Shown piece after piece: positions 1 through 9,510 of a stretch of 60,699 nucleotides of DNA. The notes below the pieces were generated by a model, which was given only the letters and a program-made list of their open reading frames with translations, searched no databases and was not told the origin of the DNA. The stretch is from Janthinobacterium sp. ROICE36 (lineage in GTDB: Bacteria > Pseudomonadota > Gammaproteobacteria > Burkholderiales > Burkholderiaceae_D). Numbering within the stretch: the first letter of the stretch is position 1; every line of letters starts with the position of its first letter. The stretch is taken from positions 1 to 60,699 of the forward strand of contig NZ_PEBS01000033.1 in the NCBI RefSeq assembly GCF_002869965.1, read 5' to 3'. The position numbers were made by a program, and so were the translations under genes.

Positions 1-5
1 AGTTA

Positions 6-120
6 TGCCTGATGACCATAGCAAGTTGGTCCCACCCCTTCCCATCCCGAACAGGACCGTGAAACAACTTTGCGCCGATGATAGTGCTGCAACCAGTGTG
101 AAAGTAGGTTATCGTCAGGC
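6..120 (+). rRNA. rrf: 5S ribosomal RNA
   Basis: This is the small RNA of the large ribosomal subunit. The 5' end (TGCCTGATGACC) pairs with the 3' end (GGTTATCGTCAGGC) to form the 5S terminal helix. The interior carries the conserved run CCCATCCCGAACAGG. The length of about 115 nt is normal. It lies at the left edge, so the 16S and 23S genes of the same operon would be just outside the window. The exact ends are inferred from the terminal helix. Confidence 0.95.
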
Positions 121-130
121 TTGTTATATA

Positions 131-161
131 AAAAAACCCCGCTAGGTGCGGGGTTTTTTTT
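131..161 (+). terminator. Rho-independent terminator of the rRNA operon
   Basis: A CCCCGC/GCGGGG stem with a 5-nt loop is preceded by a run of A and followed by eight T residues, 10 nt after the 5S gene. This is a canonical intrinsic terminator. The A run makes it potentially bidirectional, so it may also end transcription of the minus-strand gene at 182-526. Confidence 0.9.
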
Positions 162-181
162 CGTCTGCAGCGGTCATGGGA

Positions 182-526
182 CTAGATGCCCCAGGTGATG
201 CTTTCACCTTCTGCCTTGGCCGAGCGCAGCATTTCCATCAAGGGATAGGCGCGCTGCGAAAAATGCACTTTTTGCGCGCGCGCATGGGTGCCCGTTTCGC
301 CATCTTCCAGCGTTTCCGGCGTATGAGCATCGTGCTCGATGTCATTTTCCGGATGCAATTTGCTTTCCGCGACTTCTTTTTCCAGCAGGGCCAGCGCATC
401 TCCCGCTTCCGTTGGCGTGATGACGCCGCGCGTGGGGTTCTTGTGCAGGATGTCGAGGATACGCTGGGCATGTTCCTGGTACATCAGCACTTCAGGGGAG
501 GATTTGGATTTGAATGAGATCAACAT
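182..526 (-). CDS. DUF1840 family protein
   Basis: This is a 114-residue cytosolic protein with no signal peptide or membrane segment. The N-terminus (MLISFKSKSSPEVLMYQ) and the following DILHKNPTRGVITP stretch fit the DUF1840 family of small betaproteobacterial proteins of unknown function. The second half is acidic and probably flexible. It runs toward the rRNA terminator and has no obvious operon partner. The family call is from recognition of the N-terminal pattern; no function can be given. Confidence 0.8.
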   Translation of the reverse strand: MLISFKSKSSPEVLMYQEHAQRILDILHKNPTRGVITPTEAGDALALLEKEVAESKLHPENDIEHDAHTPETLEDGETGTHARAQKVHFSQRAYPLMEMLRSAKAEGESITWGI

Positions 527-706
527 AAGCGCTTTCTGAAACTTGTTGTTAGTGCCGAAACAATATCACGACTTGAAATATCGCACAGGCCGTCCGATTG
601 CCCGGATTGCACATTTGCAAGCTTGATACCGCCATCTGTTGGACAACGCACGTATTTACAAGGGCCAGCTTACCGTCAAAACATCCGTTTAAGCGATCGT
701 TAAGTC

Positions 707-1252
707 TCACTCCAGTTTCACCGAGTCCATGAAGGTATCGATGGTGTCACGCGACAGCTTGTGCTCTTCACCGAGAATGATGATCTGGAAGATGTGCTTG
801 TCCTGTGCCACAAAACGGCCGACCAGCAAGACAGGCTGGCCTTGCTGCGTGCCGCTGGCCTCGATACTGAGCGAACTGCGCTGGTGCATTCCGGCAGCAG
901 TGCTGCTGGCCGCCGATGCCGATTTTTCGCTGCGCGCGGTGCCGTTGATATTTTTCAACAGGGCTGTCTGCATGGCGGGCAGGGCCGCTTGCGCTTGTGT
1001 TGCGCTGTCGAGCACGGCGCTGCCGATGGCAAAGGTGCTGCCATCGATTTCGCTCGCCGTCATGGTCAGGCTGACTTTCTTGCCATCGAGATCGATCTCG
1101 CGTGTCAGCACGGCCGGCTTGCCTGGAAACAGGGCCGTGAACTGGGCGTCGGGGCTGCGATAGTCGCGCCAGTCGAATTTCGGGCTGCAGGCGGACAGTG
1201 TGCAAGCTGTCGCGAGCACGGCCAGGAAAAGGGCAAGTGATGGTTTTTTCAT
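707..1252 (-). CDS. Predicted lipoprotein of unknown function
   Basis: This 181-residue protein starts with a lysine-rich n-region and a hydrophobic core ending in the lipobox LSAC, with lipidation expected at Cys22. An alternative upstream cysteine lies at position 17. The mature part has a PDAQFTALFPGKP segment and a predicted alpha/beta body, as in small periplasmic proteins that bind or stabilise partners, but I recognise no named family. The open frame extends further upstream, but the start at 1252 is chosen because it directly precedes the signal peptide. It lies downstream of comM on the same strand. Confidence 0.75.
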   Translation of the reverse strand: MKKPSLALFLAVLATACTLSACSPKFDWRDYRSPDAQFTALFPGKPAVLTREIDLDGKKVSLTMTASEIDGSTFAIGSAVLDSATQAQAALPAMQTALLKNINGTARSEKSASAASSTAAGMHQRSSLSIEASGTQQGQPVLLVGRFVAQDKHIFQIIILGEEHKLSRDTIDTFMDSVKLE

Positions 1253-1316
1253 CAGTAGATGGTAGCAGTGCCGCCAGTCACGCGCAATCGCACACGCGTG
1301 GTTTTCACTGGACGCT

Positions 1317-2837
1317 TTATATCTCAGGTAGTACGCGCCGGTACTGGATTGCTTCGGCGACATGCGGCTGCGTGATCGTGGGGCTGCCCGCCAGGTCGGC
1401 GATGCTGCGTGCCACGCGCAGTACCCGGTGGTAGGTGCGCGCCGACCAGTGCAGGCGCGACATGGCGCCATGCAGCAACTGTTCACCATGCGTTTCCAGG
1501 CGACAATGCTGTTCGATTTCCATGTTGCTCAAGCGCTGGTTCGCTTTCCCCTGGCGTGCCAGTTGCAGGGCAAAGGCTGCTGCGACCCGGATCGCGATAG
1601 ATTGCGTACTTTCGCCTGCGCCTGCGTGCCGCCCCAGCGCCGTCGGCGGCATAGCGGCAACTTCAATTTGCAAGTCGATACGGTCGAGCAGCGGGCCGGA
1701 CAGGCGACTGTGATAGCGCAGCACGGCGTCGGGCGAGCAGCGGCAACGGCCGGAAGCGTGGCCCAGATAGCCGCAGGGGCAAGGATTCATGGCGGCGATC
1801 AACTGAAAGCGGGCAGGAAACTCGGCCTGGCGGGCCGCGCGCGAAATGCTGATGACGCCCGATTCCATGGGCTGGCGCAAGACATCGAGTACCCGGCGCG
1901 GAAATTCGGCGATTTCATCGAGAAACAGCACGCCGCAGTGGGCCAGCGAGATTTCTCCCGGGCGCGGCACGTTGCCGCCGCCTACCAGGGCCACGCCGGA
2001 CGCCGTCTGGTGCGGCGCACGATAGGGACGACGCTTCCAGTGTTCCACCTTGAAATGGCCGCCGAGGGAATGCACGGCGGCCGATTCCAGCGCCTCTTCA
2101 TCGCTCATGGGCGGCAGCACGCCGGGGAAGCGGCTGGCCAGCATGGTCTTGCCCGCGCCAGGCGGCCCCACCATCAGCACGTTATGGCCACCTGCAGCCG
2201 CCACTTCCAGTGCGCGTCGCGCTTGCAACTGCCCCTGCACATCGGCAAAGTCGGGATACGCAAAAGCGTGCGCTGCCAGCACGGGTTGATGGCGCTGCAG
2301 TGCGGTCTGGCTGGCGGGCGCGGCAAAATGTGCGCAGACCTCGAGCAGGCTGTGGGCGGGATAGATGCAGGCATCGCTGACCAGCGCCGCCTCGTCCGCG
2401 TTCGCTTGCGGCAGGATGAAGGCGCGCGGCGCGCCCGATTGGCTGCGTTGCATCGCAAAGGTCATGGCCAGCGCACCACGGATGGGACGTAGCTGGCCCG
2501 AGAGCGACAGTTCGCCCGCGAATTCGTAGTGGTGTAACTGCTGGTCCGGCAACTGGCCGGAGGCGGCCAGGATACCCAGCGCAATGGGCAAGTCGAAGCG
2601 GCCCGATTCCTTGGGCAGATCCGCCGGCGCCAGATTGGCTGTAATGCGCCGCGCCGGCATCTCAAAGCCGCAGTTTTGCAGCGCGGCGCGGACGCGGTCG
2701 CGCGATTCCTTCACTTCCGTATCCGGCAGGCCGACAATGGTAAAAGCGGGCAAGCCATTGGCAAGGTGGACTTCGACACTTACCTCAGGTGCCTCCATGC
2801 CGGCCAGGGCGCGGCTTTTCAGGACGGTCAGACTCAT
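1317..2837 (-). CDS. comM: YifB/ComM family Mg-chelatase-like AAA+ ATPase
   Basis: This is a 506-residue protein. An N-terminal Lon-protease-like fold domain (about 1-180, with FTIVGLPDTEVKESRDRVR) is followed by a Mg-chelatase-type AAA+ module. The Walker A GPPGAGKT is near residues 224-231 and the Walker B GVLFLDEIAEF near 302-312, with a Cys-rich NPCPCGYLG loop. The C-terminal Mg_chelatase_C helical domain follows. ComM is a hexameric helicase that promotes branch migration during integration of transformed DNA. The start at 2837 is supported by an AGGGGAG ribosome-binding site; the frame extends 26 codons further upstream without support. Confidence 0.93.
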   Translation of the reverse strand: MSLTVLKSRALAGMEAPEVSVEVHLANGLPAFTIVGLPDTEVKESRDRVRAALQNCGFEMPARRITANLAPADLPKESGRFDLPIALGILAASGQLPDQQLHHYEFAGELSLSGQLRPIRGALAMTFAMQRSQSGAPRAFILPQANADEAALVSDACIYPAHSLLEVCAHFAAPASQTALQRHQPVLAAHAFAYPDFADVQGQLQARRALEVAAAGGHNVLMVGPPGAGKTMLASRFPGVLPPMSDEEALESAAVHSLGGHFKVEHWKRRPYRAPHQTASGVALVGGGNVPRPGEISLAHCGVLFLDEIAEFPRRVLDVLRQPMESGVISISRAARQAEFPARFQLIAAMNPCPCGYLGHASGRCRCSPDAVLRYHSRLSGPLLDRIDLQIEVAAMPPTALGRHAGAGESTQSIAIRVAAAFALQLARQGKANQRLSNMEIEQHCRLETHGEQLLHGAMSRLHWSARTYHRVLRVARSIADLAGSPTITQPHVAEAIQYRRVLPEI

Positions 2838-2948
2838 CAGACTCCCCTGTGGCGCGAGCGCGGTCAGGATCAGTCTAGCGCTTGCAACGCTGTCCGGCTT
2901 GAGGTATGCCAGCAAGGCCGTCTATCACACGACCTTGCCGGCAGTACT

Positions 2949-3197
2949 TTATGCCTTTGCTTCGTTCAACCGCGTTTCCAGTTCGATCAGGCGCAATTCC
3001 AATGCGTCCAGCTTGGCGCGGGTCTTGGCCAGCACTTGTGCCTGGATATCGAATTCCTCGCGCGTGACGAGATCGAGGCGGGCGAAGCCCTGGGTCATCA
3101 TCGATTTCACGTTTTTCTCGATATCCTTGGCAGGCGAGTTTTCGATGGCTTGATGGATCTTGCCTTGCAAGTCGTTAAAGAAGGTATTCATGTCCAT
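2949..3197 (-). CDS. ubiK: UbiK family ubiquinone biosynthesis accessory factor
   Basis: This 82-residue protein combines an N-terminal amphipathic helix (FFNDLQGKIHQAIENSP) with a C-terminal coiled coil (ALELRLIELETRLNEAKA). That is the layout of the UbiK/BMFP family, which trimerises, associates with membranes and helps the Ubi metabolon make ubiquinone under oxygen. The start at 3197 (MDMN) has an AAAGGAC ribosome-binding site; the ATG at 3191 is an internal alternative. It lies upstream of comM on the same strand and is divergent from the torF-glnK-amtB unit. Confidence 0.88.
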   Translation of the reverse strand: MDMNTFFNDLQGKIHQAIENSPAKDIEKNVKSMMTQGFARLDLVTREEFDIQAQVLAKTRAKLDALELRLIELETRLNEAKA

Positions 3198-3220
3198 GGT
3201 CAGTCCTTTTATGGTGCGGC

Positions 3221-3248
3221 CTGTGCATCGCACCATTGCGGTGCACAG
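3221..3248. promoter_or_regulatory. Candidate NtrC enhancer site upstream of torF-glnK-amtB
   Basis: A dyad reads GCACC, five bases, GGTGC at 3230-3244, which matches the core of the classical NtrC target (TGCAC, N5, GTGCA type). It is nested in a longer inverted repeat, CTGTGCA at 3221-3227 and TGCACAG at 3242-3248. It lies about 125 bp upstream of the sigma-54 promoter at 3369, a normal enhancer distance. It also overlaps the region just upstream of ubiK. Binding by NtrC is an inference. Confidence 0.7.
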
Positions 3249-3368
3249 CGGCGTTAATCTGGTGCGTAACTGGGCGGTTCATTGTGCTTCAGCAGCCTGT
3301 ATCCACAGTCCTGGCGGCTTGCCGGGTAGATATGGACGGAAATACACCTGTCAAGGTGGCAAGAGAGC

Positions 3369-3384
3369 TGGCACGTATTCTGCT
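3369..3384 (+). promoter_or_regulatory. Sigma-54 (RpoN) promoter of torF-glnK-amtB
   Basis: TGGCACGTATTCTGCT matches the -24/-12 consensus TGGCACG-N4-TTGCT with one mismatch. The invariant GG (3370-3371) and GC (3382-3383) are separated by the required 10 bases. It lies 83 bp upstream of torF. Together with the dyad at 3221-3248 it predicts nitrogen-limitation control of the three downstream genes. Confidence 0.8.
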
Positions 3385-3466
3385 AAAGAAGTGATGAGCG
3401 CTTTGTGATGTCCAGCCAAGATTTTAAACCTCAACCGCTTTAAAAGTTCAATAAAAGGAAATCGCC

Positions 3467-4584
<1,118 letters not shown>

Positions 4585-4595
4585 GGGGAATATTG

Positions 4596-6128
4596 ATGCA
4601 TAAAAATATAACAAAATTGCTCGCCGGGATAGCCTGTCTGTGTGCGTTTGGCGTCGCCACACCGAGCTTTGCCGATGCGCCCGTCAAGACGGAAGCGGCC
4701 ACGACCACGGCCGTCGCCGCCCCCGCCGCGACGCCGGTTCCTGACGCCGCGCCCGCCGTCGCTCCGGCCCCGGCCGCTGCCGCGCCAGCCGCTGTCCCTG
4801 TCGCCAACAAGGGCGATACCAGTTTCATGATGATCAGTACTTTGCTGGTGATCTTGATGACCATCCCCGGCCTGGCCCTGTTCTACGGCGGCCTGGTGCG
4901 CTCGAAGAACATGCTGTCGGTGCTGATGCAAGTGTTCATGGTGTTCGCGCTGGTCATCGTGCTGTGGTGTATTTATGGCTACTCGATCGCCTTCACGGAA
5001 AAAACCGCCTTCTTCGGTGGCTTCGACCGCTTGTTCCTGAACGGCATCTGGGATCCGGCCAAAGGCACGTTTGCCGCCGCTGCCACCTTCAGCAAGGGCG
5101 TCGTCATTCCCGAGTTCGTTTTCGTGGCTTTCCAGGGCACCTTTGCTGCCATTACCTGTGCACTGATCGTCGGTGCCTTTGCCGAGCGCGCCAAGTTTTC
5201 TGCGGTTTTGGCCTTCGTCGTGCTGTGGTTTACCTTCGCCTACCTGCCGGCCGCCCACATGGTCTGGTTCTGGACGGGGCCAGACCTGATCACCAACGCC
5301 GCCACCTCGGCCAGCGAAGCCCTGAAGGCCGGCTGGATCTGGCAAAAAGGCGCGCTGGACTTCGCCGGTGGCACCGTGGTGCACATCAATGCCGCCGTCG
5401 CCGGCCTGGTGGGTGCGATCATGATCGGCAAGCGCGTCGGCTACGGCCGTGAATCGATGGCGCCGCACTCGCTGACGATGACCATGATCGGCGCGTCCTT
5501 GCTGTGGGTGGGCTGGTTCGGTTTCAATGCCGGTTCCTCGCTGGAAGCGGGCGACGTGGCTGCCCTGGCCTTCGTCAATACGCTGCTGGCCACCGCTGCC
5601 GCCACCCTGTCGTGGGTATTCGGTGAGTGGATCAGCAAAGGCAAGCCATCCATGCTCGGTGGCGCATCGGGTGCCGTTGCCGGCCTGGTGGCGATCACCC
5701 CGGCGGCCGGCTTTGTCGGTCCGATGGGTGGCCTGGTCATCGGTTTGCTGGCCGGTGTCGTCTGCCTGTGGGGCGTGAATGGCCTGAAACGCCTGATCGG
5801 CGCCGACGATTCGCTCGACGTGTTCGGCGTGCATGGTGTGGGCGGTATCCTGGGTGCCTTGCTGACGGGTGTGTTTGCTGCACCACAACTGGGCGGTCAA
5901 GGCATCTTCGACTATGTGACCAACAAGATGTCGGCTGACCCATATTCCATCGGGCACCAGGTGTGGGTGCAGGCGCAAGCCGTCGGCACCACCATCATCT
6001 GGTCGGCCGTGGTCTCCGTCATCGCCTATAAACTGGTCGACATCGTCATCGGCCTGCGCGTACCGGAAGAAGAAGAGCGCGAAGGCCTCGATATCACCAG
6101 CCATGGCGAGCAGGCCTATCATGGCTAA
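4596..6128 (+). CDS. amtB: Ammonium transporter AmtB
   Basis: This 510-residue inner-membrane ammonium channel has an N-terminal signal peptide ending near SFA-DAP, then an unusual Ala/Pro-rich linker of about 45 residues, then the family's 11 membrane helices. The conserved pore segments DFAGGTVVHINA and DVFGVHGVGGILG carry the twin histidines that deprotonate ammonium. The AAHMVWFW and FNAGSSLEAG motifs are also present. The start is the ATG at 4596, with an AAGGGGAA site; the TTG one codon earlier is less likely. It is the last gene of the operon, followed by a terminator at 6182. Confidence 0.96.
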   Translation: MHKNITKLLAGIACLCAFGVATPSFADAPVKTEAATTTAVAAPAATPVPDAAPAVAPAPAAAAPAAVPVANKGDTSFMMISTLLVILMTIPGLALFYGGLVRSKNMLSVLMQVFMVFALVIVLWCIYGYSIAFTEKTAFFGGFDRLFLNGIWDPAKGTFAAAATFSKGVVIPEFVFVAFQGTFAAITCALIVGAFAERAKFSAVLAFVVLWFTFAYLPAAHMVWFWTGPDLITNAATSASEALKAGWIWQKGALDFAGGTVVHINAAVAGLVGAIMIGKRVGYGRESMAPHSLTMTMIGASLLWVGWFGFNAGSSLEAGDVAALAFVNTLLATAAATLSWVFGEWISKGKPSMLGGASGAVAGLVAITPAAGFVGPMGGLVIGLLAGVVCLWGVNGLKRLIGADDSLDVFGVHGVGGILGALLTGVFAAPQLGGQGIFDYVTNKMSADPYSIGHQVWVQAQAVGTTIIWSAVVSVIAYKLVDIVIGLRVPEEEEREGLDITSHGEQAYHG

Positions 6129-6181
6129 ATGATAATGATCTGGCACGCCAGCGCCCCGGCGCGGCGTGCCCTGCTTGAAAG

Positions 6182-6207
6182 GGCGCCTCATTGAGGTGCC
6201 TTTTTTT
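6182..6207 (+). terminator. Rho-independent terminator after amtB
   Basis: An 8-bp stem (GGCGCCTC with GAGGTGCC, including one G-T pair) closed by a 3-nt loop is followed directly by seven T residues, 53 nt after the amtB stop codon. Confidence 0.85.
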
Positions 6208-6332
6208 CGTTGTGGGAATGGAAAAGGTCTTTAAAACAAGGCTTTTGCCCCGATTTGGGGTACTTACACGGTAATATAGTCGGCAGTTCTGTGTGCTTTT
6301 TTGAATACTGCACATAATTTAAGGATGTAACT

Positions 6333-7631
6333 ATGGTTCCCCATCTCGTCACGGCCCTGACCGGACCGCTGCTCGACCTCGAAAAAAAGATTCTGGCCGC
6401 GACGCCGGCCATTGAGCGCTGGTTTCGCATGGAATGGCAAGAGCACACGCCGCCCTTCTATTGCTCGGTGGACTTGCGCAATGCGGGCTACAAGCTGGCG
6501 CCCGTCGATACCAATCTGTTCCCTGGCGGGTTTCATAACCTGGCCACGGAAATGCTGCCCTTGTCCGTACAGGCGGCCATGGCTGCCATCGACAAGTATT
6601 GTCCGGACGCCCGCAACCTGCTGATGGTGCCGGAATTGCACAACACTACGCCGCAATACCTGCAAAACGTGGCGCGGCTGATGCAGATCTTCCGCCAGAC
6701 GGGGCTGCACGTACGCCTGGGCTCGTGGTCGCCCGAAATCACCCAGCCGACACCGTTGGCGTTGCCAGATGGCAACATGCTCGTCATCGAGCCCCTCGTG
6801 CGCCTGAACAATGGCCGCCGCCTGGGCTTGAAGGATTTCGACCCGTGCACAATTCTGCTGAATAACGACTTGTCGGATGGTATCCCCGATATCTTGCAAA
6901 ATATTCATGAACAAAGCCTGCTGCCGCCTTTGCACGCGGGCTGGGCCTTGCGTCGCAAGAGCAACCACTACGCGGCCTACGATGAAGTGGTGAAAAAGTT
7001 CGGCAAGATGATCGATGTCGACCCGTGGATGCTCAACCCCTTCCACGCCAAGTGCAGCGATGTGAATTTCCAGGAAGGCGAGGGCGAAGACGCGCTGGCC
7101 GCCAGCATCGACGTGCTGCTGGCCAAGATCCGCAAGAAATACAAGGAGTACGGCATCAAGGAAAAGCCCTTCGTCATCGTCAAGCCCGATGCGGGCACGT
7201 ATGGCACGGGCATCATGACGGTGCGCGACGCCAGCGAAGTGCGCGACCTGTCGCGCAAGCAGCGCGACAAGATGTCCATCGTCAAGGACGGCAAGGTGGT
7301 CACCGACGTCATCATCCAGGAAGGCGTGCCGACCTTTGAAAGCATCAAGGATGCGGTGGCCGAACCTGTCGTCTACATGATCGACCGCTATGTGGTGGGC
7401 GGCTTTTACCGCGTGCACGCAGAGCGGGGCGTGGATCAGAATCTGAACGCGCCCGGCTCGCAGTACGTGCCGCTGGCGTTTGCCCAGCAACATGCCGTGC
7501 CGGACTTGAAGGCCAAGCCGGGCACGGCCGCGCCGAACCGCTTCTATGTGTATGGCGTGGTGGCGCGCCTGGCCTTGCTGGCCGCATCGCTGGAAATGGA
7601 ACGCACGGACCCGAATCCCGAGGTGTATTGA
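6333..7631 (+). CDS. gshA: Glutamate-cysteine ligase, proteobacterial type III
   Basis: This 432-residue enzyme catalyses the first step of glutathione synthesis, joining glutamate and cysteine with ATP. The sequence (WFRMEWQEHTPPFYCSVDLRN start; FVIVKPDAGTYGTGIMTV nucleotide-binding part) is of the type found in betaproteobacteria and Acidithiobacillus (TIGR02049), unrelated in detail to E. coli GshA. A KPDAGTYGTG stretch resembles an ATP-grasp glycine loop. It is followed 97 bp later by gshB, so both enzymes of the pathway are adjacent. A TAATAT box at 6272-6277 may be its -10 element, but no good -35 is seen. Confidence 0.93.
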   Translation: MVPHLVTALTGPLLDLEKKILAATPAIERWFRMEWQEHTPPFYCSVDLRNAGYKLAPVDTNLFPGGFHNLATEMLPLSVQAAMAAIDKYCPDARNLLMVPELHNTTPQYLQNVARLMQIFRQTGLHVRLGSWSPEITQPTPLALPDGNMLVIEPLVRLNNGRRLGLKDFDPCTILLNNDLSDGIPDILQNIHEQSLLPPLHAGWALRRKSNHYAAYDEVVKKFGKMIDVDPWMLNPFHAKCSDVNFQEGEGEDALAASIDVLLAKIRKKYKEYGIKEKPFVIVKPDAGTYGTGIMTVRDASEVRDLSRKQRDKMSIVKDGKVVTDVIIQEGVPTFESIKDAVAEPVVYMIDRYVVGGFYRVHAERGVDQNLNAPGSQYVPLAFAQQHAVPDLKAKPGTAAPNRFYVYGVVARLALLAASLEMERTDPNPEVY

Positions 7632-7728
7632 TCCATCCATGCAGCTTGCCAGGCGCGGTGACTACCGCGCCTGACGATCTCGGCTAAAATCAAGCATTCC
7701 TTATCCAGGCTCCCCGATTGGACGCACC

Positions 7729-8697
7729 ATGAAAATTGCATTCCTTGCCGACCCGCTGGCAGGCTTCAAGACTTACAAAGACTCCACCTTCGCCATGATG
7801 CGCGAGGCGGCCAAACGCGGCCACGTCGTCTACGCCTTCGAGCAGAAGGACATGGCGCTGGAAGAGGGCATCGTCACGGCACTGGTACAGCATATCGAGC
7901 TGACGGGCGACGAGCACGACTGGTACAAAGTGGTCTCCACCGAGGAAGTGCGTCTGTCGACCCTGGACGCCATCATCGAGCGCAAGGACCCGCCGTTCGA
8001 CATGGAATACGTGTATGGCACGTATTTGCTGGAACTGGCGGAAAAGCAGGGCGCGCACGTCTTCAACAAACCGTCCGCCATCCGCGACAACAATGAAAAG
8101 CTGGCTATCGCCCAGTTTTCCGAATTCACTTCGCCCACCCTGGTGACGTCGGATGAAGCGCGCCTGCGCGCCTTCCACGCCAAGCACCAGGACGTCATTT
8201 TCAAGCCGCTCGACGGCATGGGCGGCACGGGCATCTTCCGCGTCAAGGCCGATGGCCTGAACCTGGGCGCCATCATCGAGACCTTGAGCGAGAACGGCGC
8301 GCAAACCATCATGGCGCAGCGTTTTATCGCCGACATTGTCAAGGGCGACAAGCGCATCCTCGTCATCGGCGGCAAGCCGGTGCCGTTTTCGCTGGCGCGC
8401 ATCCCGCAGGCGGGCGAAGTTCGCGGCAACCTGGCGGCCGGCGGCAAGGGCGTGGCGCAGCCCCTGACGACACGCGACCTGGAAATTGCAGAAAAGCTGG
8501 GCCCGATCCTGGCCGCGCGTGGCCTGATGCTGGTAGGATTGGACGTGATCGGCGACTATCTGACGGAAGTCAATGTCACCAGCCCGACCTGCTTCCAGGA
8601 AATCATGCAGCAGACGGGGTTTGAGGTGGCTGCCATGTTTGTCGACGCCGTCGAGCATGGCGTTGCGCAAGCGCTGCAGCGCCAGACGGTGAAATGA
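7729..8697 (+). CDS. gshB: Glutathione synthase
   Basis: This 322-residue ATP-grasp enzyme adds glycine to gamma-glutamylcysteine. Domains run in order: N-terminal pre-ATP-grasp (MKIAFLADPLAGFKTYKDST), central lid, and the ATP-binding part with the glycine-rich loop FKPLDGMGGTGIFRV, then the metal-binding EVNVTSPTCFQEI near the end. Length matches the E. coli enzyme. Its last codons overlap the start of the next gene by four bases (ATGA), implying translational coupling to the PTS gene. Confidence 0.96.
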   Translation: MKIAFLADPLAGFKTYKDSTFAMMREAAKRGHVVYAFEQKDMALEEGIVTALVQHIELTGDEHDWYKVVSTEEVRLSTLDAIIERKDPPFDMEYVYGTYLLELAEKQGAHVFNKPSAIRDNNEKLAIAQFSEFTSPTLVTSDEARLRAFHAKHQDVIFKPLDGMGGTGIFRVKADGLNLGAIIETLSENGAQTIMAQRFIADIVKGDKRILVIGGKPVPFSLARIPQAGEVRGNLAAGGKGVAQPLTTRDLEIAEKLGPILAARGLMLVGLDVIGDYLTEVNVTSPTCFQEIMQQTGFEVAAMFVDAVEHGVAQALQRQTVK

Positions 8698-9104
8698 CTA
8701 TGGTAGGGATTTTGCTCATGACACACGCACCGCTGGGACAGGCGTTCATCGCTGCCTGCGCACATGTGTTTCGCGGGCCAACAGAACGTTTTGAAGCCAT
8801 CGATGTCGTCGCCGACCAGGACCTGGCGGAAGTGCAAAAGCTGGCATCGGACGCCATCTGCCGCCTCGACGACGGCTCCGGCGTGCTGGTGATTACCGAT
8901 GTGAAGGGCGGCACGCCGTCGAACTGCTGCAACAAGCTGGCCGATGCGGGCCGGGTGGAAGTCATCGCCGGCATCAGCCTGCCGATGCTGCTGCGCGCCA
9001 TCACATATCGCCGCGACACGCTTGACGTGGTGGTGGAGATGGCGCTGGCCGGTGCGCAAAGCGGCGCCGTGCGCGTCGATAACCGCATCCGTGTGGGCGA
9101 ATAA
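8694..9104 (+). CDS. PTS mannose/fructose-type EIIA domain protein
   Basis: This 136-residue stand-alone EIIA protein belongs to the mannose superfamily. The phosphoacceptor is probably His11 in GILLMTHAPLG, and the DVKGGTPSNCCNKLA stretch is the family's second signature. It overlaps gshB by four bases and is followed by HPr and EI, but no EIIB, EIIC or EIID gene is present here. That points to a regulatory rather than a transport role. The start at 8694 is the coupled ATG; an internal ATG at 8700 is possible. Confidence 0.92.
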   Translation: MTMVGILLMTHAPLGQAFIAACAHVFRGPTERFEAIDVVADQDLAEVQKLASDAICRLDDGSGVLVITDVKGGTPSNCCNKLADAGRVEVIAGISLPMLLRAITYRRDTLDVVVEMALAGAQSGAVRVDNRIRVGE

Positions 9105-9196
9105 GGAAGTGCATGGCCGCCGCCCTGAAGGCGGCGGGTTTTATAGGCCAAGGTTGTCATCAGCGTAGTGCATTCAGGGATAGAGACCATACAAAA

Positions 9197-9466
9197 ATGA
9201 TTCAAAGAGAACTCGAAATCATCAACAAGCTGGGACTGCACGCACGCGCCTCCGCCAAATTTACCCAGCTCGCCGCCAAGTTCAAGAGCGACGTCTGGCT
9301 GACCCGCAACGCGCGCCGCATCAACGCCAAGTCCATCATGGGCGTAATGATGCTGGCCGCCGGCAAGGGCGCGAAAGTGACCCTGGAAGCCGAGGGCGAT
9401 GATGAGCAGGCATGTGTCGATGCGCTCACCGCCCTGATTAATGACAGGTTTGGCGAAGGCGAGTAA
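9197..9466 (+). CDS. ptsH: Phosphocarrier protein HPr
   Basis: This 89-residue protein carries phosphate from EI to EIIA proteins. The active His15 is in INKLGLHARAS and Ser46 is in INAKSIMGVMM, a serine that HPr kinase can phosphorylate in many betaproteobacteria. Whether HPr kinase exists here cannot be seen. The open frame continues upstream, but the start at 9197 is fixed by the family N-terminus. The stop codon touches an ATG (TAATG) that lies in frame with ptsI. Confidence 0.95.
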   Translation: MIQRELEIINKLGLHARASAKFTQLAAKFKSDVWLTRNARRINAKSIMGVMMLAAGKGAKVTLEAEGDDEQACVDALTALINDRFGEGE

Positions 9467-9510
9467 TGCCCGCCGAACGCAGCCGCAGCCGCATTCCCAC
9501 AGGTCACCCC

